Shown here piece after piece: positions 1-6,750 of a stretch of DNA of 20,020 nucleotides. Position 1 is the first letter of the stretch. The number at the start of each line of letters is the position of its first letter. The notes under the pieces were generated by a model, which saw nothing but the letters and a program-made list of their open reading frames with translations, made no database searches and was not told the DNA's origin. Origin of the DNA: JAWLCA01 sp050485905. Lineage in GTDB: Bacteria > Pseudomonadota > Alphaproteobacteria > Rhodobacterales > Rhodobacteraceae. Location: positions 1 to 20,020 of the forward strand of contig JBJHCH010000066.1 of NCBI GenBank assembly GCA_050485905.1, given 5' to 3'. Both the position numbers and the translations under genes were made by a program.

Positions 1-778
1 TCTCGCCGTTCATGATGCCCAGGTTCAGCTGCACGAAATCGGTGGTGATGAAGGCCGCGTTCTGGATCCAGCGGTTGCAGGTCTCCTCGAACCGCGCCAC
101 CTCCTCGTCGGTCTTCACCCTGAACGGGTGGATGCCTGCGCCCATGCAGATGTCCATCACGTTCCAGTCCTCATAGGCGAGGATCCCGTAGCGGCCCGCG
201 AAATCGGGGTTGTTGAACAGATCCCACCCCTCGTCCATCGCCAGTTCGGGGCTGATCACATCGGGGTTGATGACGAAATCGAAGGTCTCGTACCGCTGCA
301 CGATGCCCAGCAGATGCTCGCCATCCTCACTCAGCGACCACGGATAGGGCGGGGCGAATTTCGGCTTCATCTGTTCATAGAGCGGCTCGAACCGCTCGCG
401 CGGCAGGTCGCGGATCAGCCCCTCGGGCCACATCACCTGCCGGGCCCAAGGGTTGTTGACGTTGATGAAATCCCACACGCTGGTCTCGCCCGCGCGCAGC
501 CGGTTCACCGACGACGGGTCGGAGATATGGATCTCGTAGCGGATATCCCCCCCCGTCTGGTCGCGCCACAGTTGCAGCAGGCGCGGGTCGGCATAGGCGT
601 CCCAGGTCAGAAGCGACAGCGGCCGGCTGGATTGCGCGCCAGCGCCCAGCGGCAGAGAGGCCGCCGCCACCCCCGCCGCCATCCCTTGCAGGAACCGGCG
701 GCGGCTGGCGGAATGCTGCAGGTTCTGCCGCAGCGGGTTGCGGCCGGCCATGGCCTTCAAAAGTCGGTCGTGCTGCAT
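1..778 (-). CDS. Periplasmic solute-binding protein of an ABC transporter, polyamine (PotD) type; 3' end beyond the window
   Basis: The first 259 residues are visible and the frame is open to the window edge. The N-terminus carries a twin-arginine signal (SRRRFLQG, then a small hydrophobic stretch ending near GAGAQ), so export by Tat to the periplasm is likely. The mature part begins LSLLTWDAYADPRLL and contains SVWDFINVNNPWARQVMWPEG and GRYGILAYEDWN, a pattern resembling spermidine/putrescine-type binding proteins of bacterial solute-binding family 1; that family assignment is by eye. The start at 778 is supported by GGAGG five bases upstream. It lies 119 bases downstream of the glutamine-synthetase-like gene on the same strand, but it has its own putative operator at 813-830, so it may be a separate unit. 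Permease and ATPase genes would be expected beyond the left edge. The ligand is unknown; a polyamine or other amine would fit the neighbouring ligase. Confidence 0.85.
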   Translation of the reverse strand, partial: MQHDRLLKAMAGRNPLRQNLQHSASRRRFLQGMAAGVAAASLPLGAGAQSSRPLSLLTWDAYADPRLLQLWRDQTGGDIRYEIHISDPSSVNRLRAGETSVWDFINVNNPWARQVMWPEGLIRDLPRERFEPLYEQMKPKFAPPYPWSLSEDGEHLLGIVQRYETFDFVINPDVISPELAMDEGWDLFNNPDFAGRYGILAYEDWNVMDICMGAGIHPFRVKTDEEVARFEETCNRWIQNAAFITTDFVQLNLGIMNGE

Positions 779-812
779 GGTGTCCTCCGATGTTGGGACG
801 CGGGCGCGTCTG

Positions 813-830
813 TTTGTGCGGTATGTGAAC
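813..830 (-). promoter_or_regulatory. Operator-like element, site A, upstream of the binding-protein gene
   Basis: Read on the minus strand this is GTTCACATACCGCACAAA, 35 bases upstream of the start at 778. The first part, GTTCACAT plus a following GCAC, recurs at 14318 and 19057 in two other promoter regions. The second palindrome arm seen at those sites is degenerate here. A role as a binding site for the local IclR-type regulator is inference. Confidence 0.5.
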
Positions 831-875
831 TATTATTCGGAATCAGTACGGGTTCAATGGTCTTCTGGCCGCGCG

Positions 876-898
876 GGCAGGGGCAACGCCCCCCTGCC
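876..898 (-). terminator. Possible hairpin at the end of the glutamine-synthetase-like gene
   Basis: GGCAGGGG (876-883) and CCCCTGCC (891-898) form a perfect 8-bp stem with a 7-base loop, overlapping the stop codon of the upstream gene. No run of T follows on the minus strand, so this is at best a weak or factor-dependent terminator. Confidence 0.3.
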
Positions 899-2199
899 TA
901 GTAAACTGCCCCATAGGCGGCAAAACGGGCATCGGGCGCCATCGTTTCGACATGGGCGATCTCGCCCCGCTTGTGCGCGGCATAGATCGCGGGCAGCCGG
1001 TCGGGCAGCGCCGCGCCCAGCACCGCGTCGCGTTCCAGCGCGGCCAGCGCCTCCTCCAGCGTCTCCGGCAGCCGCTTCAGCCCCGCCGCGCCCAGCCGGT
1101 CGGCATCCCACAGGCTGATGTCATCCTCGGTCGGCTCGGGTGCCGCCAGCCCGTCGCGCATCCCCGCCAGCCCGGCCAGGATCAGCCCCGCCAGCGCCAG
1201 ATGGGGAGAGGCTGCGGCATCCGCCGCCCGGTATTCGAAATTGAACTGCCGCGCGCGGGCCGCGGGGTCGGTCGCGCTGACCGGGCAGATCCGCACCAGC
1301 GCCTCGCGGTCCTGCTTGCCCAGGTTGTTGAACGAGGCGCTCCAGCGATGCGGCACCAGCCGCAGATAGGAAATCGCGCTCGGCGCCGTCAGCGCACACA
1401 GCGCATCGGCCTGCCGCAGCAGCCCCGCCACGAACGCCCCCGCGCGGTCCGACAGCCCCCCCGCCCCCGCCGGATCATGCGTCACCGGGCGGCCGTCCGC
1501 ATCCCAAAGACTGAGATGCACATGCACCCCGTTGCCCACGATGTCAGGGGCCATCAGCGGCGAAAAACTCACCCGCTCGTCCATCGCGCGGGCCACCGTG
1601 CGGGCCAGATCGCGCAACACCGCCGCCTGATCGGCCGCCATCAGCGGGTCGGCGGGCGGCAGCGTCACCTCCATCTGGTTCGGTCCGTATTCGCGCAGAA
1701 AACTGTCGGGCGCGATCCCCCCCGCCGCCAGCGCCTGGGTCAGCGCGGCGGCATAGTCCAGCCGCTCGGCAAACCCGGCAAGGCTGAACCCCGCCGTGGT
1801 CGATGCCCCGTCGAACATGAATTCATGCTCGAAACTCGCCTTCAGCCGCAGGCCGGTTTCCGCCTCGAACGCCGCGACCGCCGCCTTCAGCACCCCGCGC
1901 GTGCAGCATTCCCAGGGTGCGCCGTCCAGATCGGACACATCCCCCAGCGCAAAGGCCAGCACCCGGCCATCGGGCAGCGGCGCCTCGATCCGCGTCTCTG
2001 CATCCGGGCGCAGCACCAGATCCCCCAGCGCGCCATAAGGGCTGTCGGAGATGGTATCGAAACAGGTGATCTGCACATTGGTCGGCGTCCAGCCGATGCC
2101 GGTGGTGCAGCGTCGGTCGAAATCCGCCGAAGGCACCCCCTTGCCGCGCAGAAGGCCGGAAAAATCCGAGGTGCAGACCATGGTGTAGGGGGGCGTCAT
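898..2199 (-). CDS. Glutamine-synthetase-family amide ligase (gamma-glutamyl-amine synthetase-like)
   Basis: A 433-residue protein, somewhat shorter than housekeeping GlnA (about 470). Glutamine-synthetase landmarks are visible: the metal-binding E-x-E at E124/E126 (FEHEF), QMEV with E177, the NGVHVHLSLWD loop with H226/H228, the QDREALVRI segment with R298/R303, and FEYRAAD at 321-327 followed by the usual SPHLALAGLILAGLAG helix. The enzyme should therefore be an ATP-dependent ligase joining the gamma-carboxyl of glutamate to ammonia or an amine. I see no GlnB or other nitrogen-assimilation neighbour. The context (amine-type binding protein downstream, two amidohydrolase-like genes divergent) favours a catabolic gamma-glutamylation role like PuuA or IpuC over ammonia assimilation. 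That substrate class is inference. The ATG at 2199 has a poor ribosome site; a second ATG at codon 7 is an alternative. Confidence 0.88.
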   Translation of the reverse strand: MTPPYTMVCTSDFSGLLRGKGVPSADFDRRCTTGIGWTPTNVQITCFDTISDSPYGALGDLVLRPDAETRIEAPLPDGRVLAFALGDVSDLDGAPWECCTRGVLKAAVAAFEAETGLRLKASFEHEFMFDGASTTAGFSLAGFAERLDYAAALTQALAAGGIAPDSFLREYGPNQMEVTLPPADPLMAADQAAVLRDLARTVARAMDERVSFSPLMAPDIVGNGVHVHLSLWDADGRPVTHDPAGAGGLSDRAGAFVAGLLRQADALCALTAPSAISYLRLVPHRWSASFNNLGKQDREALVRICPVSATDPAARARQFNFEYRAADAAASPHLALAGLILAGLAGMRDGLAAPEPTEDDISLWDADRLGAAGLKRLPETLEEALAALERDAVLGAALPDRLPAIYAAHKRGEIAHVETMAPDARFAAYGAVY

Positions 2200-2225
2200 A
2201 GGCTATCGGGCTTTCGCTGCTTGCA

Positions 2226-2256
2226 TGTGCGGTCCAGTCTGTGAACAAATGTGCGC
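2226..2256. promoter_or_regulatory. Divergent promoter region with three GTGCG/GTGAAC half-sites, site D
   Basis: The 91-base gap between the divergent ligase and amidohydrolase genes holds TGTGCGG (2226-2232), TGTGAAC (2240-2246) and TGTGCGC (2250-2256). The first two are the half-sites of the element found at 813, 14318 and 19057, but set 7 bases apart instead of 2. It may be a variant binding site controlling both directions. No clear -35/-10 pair was recognised. Confidence 0.35.
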
Positions 2257-2290
2257 AGGTGCAATGTCTATCTGATCCGGGGGCCGTCCC

Positions 2291-3031
2291 TTGCCGCTTC
2301 TTTCACCTGACGATCCCCCCCCCTTCACCCGGCAGGACCGTCCCGGCGACTGGCTGTTCACCGTCGAACATGCCGGCCGCGCGATCCCGGCCCGGCTGGG
2401 CGACCTCGGCCTGCCTGCGGGAGAGATTGACCGCCACATCGGCTGGGATCCGGGTGCCGCCGATCTGGCCCGCGCGCTGCTGGACCGGCTGGGCGGGGTG
2501 CTGATCGAACAGCCCTACAGCCGGCTGGTGATCGACTGCAACCGCCCGTGGGCGGCGGAAAGCCTTGTGCCAGAGGAATCCGACGAAACCCCGGTCCCCG
2601 CCAACCGCGCCCTGTCGGTGGCCGACCGGCACCTGCGCTGGAACCGCATCCATCAGCCCTATCAGGGCGCGGTGGCCGAGGCGGTGAAGACCCGCCCGCG
2701 CGGCTTCCTGTCGGTCCATACCTACGACCCGCAGCGCCGGGTGGACCCGGCACAGCGCCCCTGGCCCGTGGGCCTGCTCTGGCGGCAGGAAAACCCGCTG
2801 GCCCCGGCGCTGGCCGCCGCGCTGGCGGTCGATCCGGCCGTGCAGCCGCTGGGCATCAACCAGCCCTACACAATCTCCGAGACCTCGGATTACGCGCTTC
2901 CCGTCCATGCCGAACCCGCCGGCCTGCCCCATGTGCTGATAGAGGTGCGCAACGACTTCCTGCGCACCCCCGATACCGTGGCCGAAATGGCCGACCGCTT
3001 TGCCGCCGCCCTCTCCGCGTGGACCCCATGA
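2291..3031 (+). CDS. N-formylglutamate-amidohydrolase-family enzyme (COG3931-like)
   Basis: A 246-residue protein with the family landmarks in order: VEHAGRAIP (H27), DRHIGWD (H49), VIDCNRP (D82, N84, R85), SVHTYDP (H143) and LIEVRND (E218, R220). These residues probably form a zinc-dependent hydrolase site that cleaves an N-acyl or formyl amide of an acidic amino acid. It resembles the predicted branch of the family rather than histidine-pathway HutG, and no histidine-utilisation genes are nearby. The start is TTG at 2291: the frame is closed by TGA at 2273 and no ATG or GTG lies before the conserved N-terminus (LLSPDDPPPF). A nine-C run at 2315-2323 encodes the prolines. The stop overlaps the next gene's start (ATGA), so the two are translationally coupled. 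The real substrate may be a gamma-glutamyl or formylated intermediate made by the neighbouring ligase pathway (inference). Confidence 0.85.
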   Translation: MPLLSPDDPPPFTRQDRPGDWLFTVEHAGRAIPARLGDLGLPAGEIDRHIGWDPGAADLARALLDRLGGVLIEQPYSRLVIDCNRPWAAESLVPEESDETPVPANRALSVADRHLRWNRIHQPYQGAVAEAVKTRPRGFLSVHTYDPQRRVDPAQRPWPVGLLWRQENPLAPALAAALAVDPAVQPLGINQPYTISETSDYALPVHAEPAGLPHVLIEVRNDFLRTPDTVAEMADRFAAALSAWTP

Positions 3032-3696
3032 CCAGCCCGTTCCTCTCCACCACCAGCCGCAACATCCCCATTGTGCCCGACCGTGCGGCGCTCCTGTTCA
3101 TCGACGTGCAGAACTTCGCCTGCCACCCCGACGGCGCCGAATGGCGCGACATGCCGCCCGACGAACTGGCAGCGAAAAAGGAACCCTTCCTTAAAAAACT
3201 GCACGATGACGTGCTGCCCCGGATGCAGGCGCTGCAAGCCGCCGCCCGCGCGGCGGGGATCGAGGTGATGTATACTACCATCGAAAGCCTGACGCTGGAC
3301 GGCCGCGACCGCAGCCTCGATTACAAGATCACCGGCTTCAACGTGCCCAAGGGGTCGTGGGATGCAAAGGTGCTGGACGGGATCGCCCCGCAGGGCGACG
3401 AGATCGTGCTGCCCAAGACCTCGTCCAGCGTGTTCGTCTCCACCCATATCGACTATGTGCTGCGCAACCTTGGCGTCCAGCAGTTGATCGTCTCGGGCTG
3501 CCTGACCGACCAATGCGTCGAAAGTGCGATCCGCGATGCCTGCGACCTCGGCTATCTGGTCACGCAGGTGACCGACGCCTGCCTGACCTATACCGAGGAC
3601 CGGCAAAGGGCCTCGATCAACGCGATCCGGGGCTATTGCCGGCAGGTCACGACGGCGGAACTGGTGGCGGAACTGGTGGCGGTTTCGGCGGGCTGA
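3028..3696 (+). CDS. Isochorismatase-family cysteine hydrolase
   Basis: A 222-residue cytoplasmic enzyme. The catalytic triad of the family is clear: D26 in LLFIDVQN, K130 in VLPKTSSSVF, and C163 in SGCLTDQCVESAIRDA. The cis-peptide region before the cysteine is also typical. Family members hydrolyse amides or carbamoyl groups (N-carbamoylsarcosine, biuret, ureidoacrylate, nicotinamide) or, less often, isochorismate; the conserved Cys makes an amide or ureido substrate more likely. It overlaps the preceding amidohydrolase gene by four bases, which implies consecutive steps. It ends before a non-coding stretch holding two hairpins, and is convergent with the TRAP genes. The exact substrate cannot be told from sequence. 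Confidence 0.9.
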   Translation: MTSPFLSTTSRNIPIVPDRAALLFIDVQNFACHPDGAEWRDMPPDELAAKKEPFLKKLHDDVLPRMQALQAAARAAGIEVMYTTIESLTLDGRDRSLDYKITGFNVPKGSWDAKVLDGIAPQGDEIVLPKTSSSVFVSTHIDYVLRNLGVQQLIVSGCLTDQCVESAIRDACDLGYLVTQVTDACLTYTEDRQRASINAIRGYCRQVTTAELVAELVAVSAG

Positions 3697-3765
3697 TCCG
3701 GCCCGAAACCGTTAAGGGCAAGTAAACAAAAAAGACGAAATCGTTTGATTGCAATGGTTTGACTT

Positions 3766-3785
3766 TTTGGGCACGCGTGCCCAAA
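3766..3785. repeat. 20-bp perfect palindrome between convergent operons
   Basis: TTTGGGCACGCGTGCCCAAA is its own reverse complement. It lies in the 127-base gap between the isochorismatase stop and the dctP stop. No T-run follows on either strand in the position a classical terminator needs, although five T precede it on the plus strand. It may add to transcription termination or be a protein-binding site. Confidence 0.6.
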
Positions 3786-3790
3786 CGGGT

Positions 3791-3816
3791 GGGCACGCCC
3801 CTTCCGGGGCGCGCCC
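3791..3816 (-). terminator. Probable terminator hairpin of the TRAP operon
   Basis: Arms 3791-3801 and 3806-3816 form an 11-bp stem with a 4-base loop, starting 8 bases past the dctP stop. In minus-strand RNA the single mismatch becomes a G-U pair, so the stem is complete and extremely GC-rich. There is no U-tract, as is common in high-GC alphaproteobacteria. Confidence 0.55.
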
Positions 3817-3823
3817 TGCCGGT

Positions 3824-4813
3824 TCAGTTCGCCATGAAGGCCTGGAACCGCTCCAGATAATCCCGCGCCTCGGGCTGGTCGGTCAGGATCACATCCCACG
3901 ACTGCCGCGCCTTTTCCATGAAGGGCTCCAGATCCGGTTCGATGATCTCGATCCCCGCCTCACGCGCCGCCACCAGCCCGGCATCGGCCAGCTCGTCATG
4001 GGCCGCGATCCCCACCGCGACCGCCTCGGTCGCGGCGGTCTGGATCATCTCCCGCTCCTCATCCGTCAGCCCGTCCCACCAGGCCTTGCCGACCAGAAAG
4101 ATCGTGGTGGACTGGTGTGCCGTGGTCAGGGTGTAGCTGTTCGTGACCTCATGGAACCGGTCGGCCACAAAGGAATCCGGGCTGATCTCCAGCGCGTCCA
4201 CCACGTTGTTCTGGATCGCCATGAACAGCTCGCCAAACGCCATCGGCGTCGGCTGCGACCCAAAGGCGTTATAGGCCTCCACGAACCCCGGCGTCGGCAG
4301 CACGCGAATCTTCAGCCCCGCCATATCCTCCACCGTCTCTACCCGCGCCGGCGCCTTGGCCGCGACCGAGCGTTCATAGATCGAGCCGAAGCCCAGCCCG
4401 TGCATCTCATACTCTTCCAGCAGATCGAGCAATTCGCGCCCCATGTCGCTTTGCAGGATGTCATAGGCCTGCTGCTTGCTCTCGAACAGATAGGGCAGCG
4501 ACAGCACCCGATAGGCCGGCACGACCGTTTCCAGCGTGGACCCGCCAAAGATCCCGCCGGTCAGGATCCCGGTGCGGATCGACTGGATCGCCCGCGTCTC
4601 GTTCCCGGCCTGCGCGCAGCACTGCACATCGACCACGATATCGCCGTCTGATCGTTCCTCGATCAGCCGCTTGAACTCGTTCAGGATCACCTGATACGGG
4701 CTCTGGTCGCTCAGCACATGGGCCATTTCCATCGTATGGGTCTGCGCCCCCGCCGATCCCGCCGAAAGGGCGGCCGCGGCAGCAAGGCCGAGGAGATGTT
4801 TCGCATAGGTCAT
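3824..4813 (-). CDS. dctP: TRAP transporter periplasmic substrate-binding protein (DctP type)
   Basis: A 329-residue precursor with a Sec signal peptide (about residues 1-23, ending SAGSAGA-QT). It matches the DctP family: an opening MEMAHVLSDQSPYQ, then LSLPYLFESKQQAYDIL, and the GLKIRVLPTPGF segment whose Arg170 corresponds to the residue that usually salt-bridges a substrate carboxylate. The cargo is therefore expected to be an organic acid. ATG at 4813 is chosen because GGGAGGGTGA lies just upstream and a signal peptide follows directly; the frame stays open far upstream but only as a shadow of dctM. It is the last gene of the Q-M-P operon, 29 bases after dctM. An unusual Cys pair (C65-C66) lies near the N-terminus of the mature protein. 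Confidence 0.93.
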   Translation of the reverse strand: MTYAKHLLGLAAAAALSAGSAGAQTHTMEMAHVLSDQSPYQVILNEFKRLIEERSDGDIVVDVQCCAQAGNETRAIQSIRTGILTGGIFGGSTLETVVPAYRVLSLPYLFESKQQAYDILQSDMGRELLDLLEEYEMHGLGFGSIYERSVAAKAPARVETVEDMAGLKIRVLPTPGFVEAYNAFGSQPTPMAFGELFMAIQNNVVDALEISPDSFVADRFHEVTNSYTLTTAHQSTTIFLVGKAWWDGLTDEEREMIQTAATEAVAVGIAAHDELADAGLVAAREAGIEIIEPDLEPFMEKARQSWDVILTDQPEARDYLERFQAFMAN

Positions 4814-4842
4814 AGTCGTCACCCTCCCGTGGGTTGTTGGTG

Positions 4843-6114
4843 TCAGCGGAGCAGCGCGAGCGAGATGCCCGGCACGTAGGTGATGATCATCAGGTTGGCG
4901 AAGAGGACCATCAGCAGAACCGCCAGCGGCCGCATCAGCTGCTCCATGCTGACGCGGGCAATCCCGCAGGCGATGAACAGGTTGACCCCCACCGGGGGCG
5001 TGCACATCCCGATGGCAAGGTTCACGATCATGATCAGCCCGAAATGCGTCGGGTCGATCCCGTAGCGTATGGCGATGGGGGCCAGGATCGGGCCGAGGAT
5101 GATGATCGCGGCGAATGTCTCCATGAACATGCCGACGATCAGCAGGAAGACATTGACCATCAGCAGAAACATCAGCGGATCGGTCGTCAGGCTGGTCAAC
5201 AGCGCCCCGATCTGCTGCGGCGCGCGCAGAAGATGCAGCGCAAAGCCGAACATCGCCGCGAAGGCCACGATGATCATTACGACCGACGAGGTGACGGCGG
5301 CGCTGGCAAAGATCCGCGGCAGGTCGCGGATCGCGATCTCGCGGTAGACGAAGACACCGACGATGAGCGCGTAAAAGACCGCGACCACCGCCGCCTCGGT
5401 CGCGGTGAAGATGCCGCCGAAGATCCCGCCCAGAATGATCACCGGCATCACCAGCGCCAGCGCCGCGCGCTTCAGCGCCACCCAAACCGCGCAGGCCCAG
5501 GGCCGCAGGTGGAACGGCTGCCGCTCGCCATGCCCGCCGATCCACGACATGAAGATCACCGTCAGCATCAGCGACATGGCGATCATCAGCCCCGGCAGGA
5601 AACCCGCGATGAACATGTCGGTGATCGAGACGCCGACCGTCACGCCGTAGATGATCATCGCGACCGATGGCGGGATAATGACGCCCAGTTCGGCCGAGGC
5701 CGCGACCGTCGCCGCGCTGAACGGGCGCGGATACTTCTGCTTCTCCATCTCGGGGATCAGCATCGAGCCCACGGCGGCCGCCGTCGCGGCCGACGATCCG
5801 GAGATCGTGGCGAACAGCATCGAGGTCATCACCACCGCCGCCGCCAGCCCGCCCCGCACCCAACTGACAATGGCCTTGGCGAAATCGACCAGCCGCGCGG
5901 CGATGCCCCCGTATTGCATCAACCGGCCGGCAAGCACGTAAAGCGGCAGCGCCATCAAGGCAAAGCTGTCGAGCGACTCAAACACCACCTGCGGAATGGC
6001 GATCAGGGGAATGTTGCGGCCCATCAGCGTCGGCACCGCCGCCATCCCCAGCGCCAGCGCGATCGGCACACTGAGCGCGAAGAGCAGCAGCAGAAGCCCC
6101 AGCAAACCGGCCAT
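4843..6114 (-). CDS. dctM: TRAP transporter large permease (DctM type)
   Basis: A 423-residue, very hydrophobic protein with about a dozen predicted membrane segments, the usual length for DctM. It starts MAGLLGLLLLLFALSVPIAL and has the typical VLAGRLMQYGGIAARLVDFA and SGSSAATAAAVGSMLIPEM segments, and near the C-terminus GMCTPPVGVNLFIACGIA. It forms the transport channel of the TRAP system with DctQ and uses an ion gradient. ATG at 6114 follows the dctQ stop by three bases, with AGGA upstream inside the end of dctQ, so the two are probably translationally coupled. Confidence 0.95.
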   Translation of the reverse strand: MAGLLGLLLLLFALSVPIALALGMAAVPTLMGRNIPLIAIPQVVFESLDSFALMALPLYVLAGRLMQYGGIAARLVDFAKAIVSWVRGGLAAAVVMTSMLFATISGSSAATAAAVGSMLIPEMEKQKYPRPFSAATVAASAELGVIIPPSVAMIIYGVTVGVSITDMFIAGFLPGLMIAMSLMLTVIFMSWIGGHGERQPFHLRPWACAVWVALKRAALALVMPVIILGGIFGGIFTATEAAVVAVFYALIVGVFVYREIAIRDLPRIFASAAVTSSVVMIIVAFAAMFGFALHLLRAPQQIGALLTSLTTDPLMFLLMVNVFLLIVGMFMETFAAIIILGPILAPIAIRYGIDPTHFGLIMIVNLAIGMCTPPVGVNLFIACGIARVSMEQLMRPLAVLLMVLFANLMIITYVPGISLALLR

Positions 6115-6117
6115 GGG

Positions 6118-6645
6118 CTAGTCCTGCGGCGCGTGGTCCGAGGCGAAGCGGATGTCGCGCCCCTCGGCAATGGTTTCGGCGATCAGCCCCAGCGAATTCA
6201 AGATCATCAGCGCCGCGCCCACGGGCATCGCCCAGTAGACCCGATCCTTGGTCCAACCCAGCACCGAGCTGCGCTCGGTCGCGCCCAGCCGGACGAAATC
6301 GAGGCCGACCTTGATCAGCATGGCGAAGAAGACGATGGAGAGCAGGATCACCCCGTAGCGCACCGCCTGACCGGGCAGCGACGGCAGCTTTCGCACGCCG
6401 AACTCCAGCGCGATCATCTGGGCGTGGCGCACGCCCACGCCCGCCCCCAGGAAGACCATCCAGATCAGCGTGTAGCGGGCAAGTTCCTCGGTCCAGGGCG
6501 CGCTGATGTTGTAGCCTGCCGCCGTCAGCACGAAGCGGACCATGACCTGTGTCATCACCGCGCAGGCGACCACCGCCAATAGCAAGCCGACCAGTAGCGA
6601 TACCGCGTAGTTCAGCCTGTCAACGAGGGAGACGACGATGCGCAA
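6118..6645 (-). CDS. dctQ: TRAP transporter small permease (DctQ type)
   Basis: About 175 residues with four hydrophobic segments, as expected for DctQ. Landmarks are RFVLTAAGYNISAPWTEELARYTLIWMVFLGAG split over the second and third segments, and the conserved E-E-L-A-R-Y region. The frame has no ATG near the start. TTG at 6645 is preferred because AGGA (6657-6654) sits eight bases upstream and the first membrane helix follows after a short cytoplasmic lead. A longer form from TTG at 6711 would run through the inverted repeat at 6700-6741 and is less likely. It is the first gene of the TRAP operon, 105 bases downstream of the deacetylase-like gene and behind its own promoter region. Confidence 0.85.
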   Translation of the reverse strand: MRIVVSLVDRLNYAVSLLVGLLLAVVACAVMTQVMVRFVLTAAGYNISAPWTEELARYTLIWMVFLGAGVGVRHAQMIALEFGVRKLPSLPGQAVRYGVILLSIVFFAMLIKVGLDFVRLGATERSSVLGWTKDRVYWAMPVGAALMILNSLGLIAETIAEGRDIRFASDHAPQD

Positions 6646-6699
6646 CGGGGCGGTCCTGCCTTGTCCGGGTTGCCTTTGCCCGAGAGTGCAGCGATTCAG

Positions 6700-6741
6700 A
6701 TTTGTGCGCAAGATAAATTTATGTCCGCAATGCGCACAAAT
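6700..6741. promoter_or_regulatory. Inverted-repeat operator upstream of the TRAP operon, site E
   Basis: ATTTGTGCGCA (6700-6710) and TGCGCACAAAT (6731-6741) are perfect 11-bp inverted arms separated by 20 bases. The spacer contains AT-rich ATAAATTTAT (6713-6722). It lies 55-96 bases upstream of the dctQ start, in the only gap where the TRAP promoter can be. The TTGTGCG core is shared with the elements at 813, 14318 and 19057. It is likely a binding site for a dimeric regulator; which regulator is unknown. Confidence 0.6.
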
Positions 6742-6750
6742 TTGCGGCGA

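Noticed and set aside
2225..2236. The 12-mer ATGTGCGGTCCA also found at 10044-10055
   Set aside because: The second copy lies across the start codon and first codons of the DapA-like gene; it is probably coincidence and was not counted as another operator.
2241..2504. Alternative frame beginning at GTG 2241 and a nine-C run at 2315-2323, considered as a frameshift or phase-variable tract in the amidohydrolase gene
   Set aside because: The TTG 2291 frame reads through the tract as DDPPPF directly into conserved family sequence and stays open to the stop, so no frameshift is needed.
3824..5863. A 679-codon open frame as a single large protein
   Set aside because: Only the last 329 codons look like protein (DctP with signal peptide and ribosome site). 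The first part is a shadow of dctM on the same strand in another frame.
4834..6582. A 582-codon plus-strand frame rich in His, Arg, Asp and Gln
   Set aside because: It is antisense to dctM and dctQ, has the composition of an antisense shadow of hydrophobic coding DNA, and shows no family motif.
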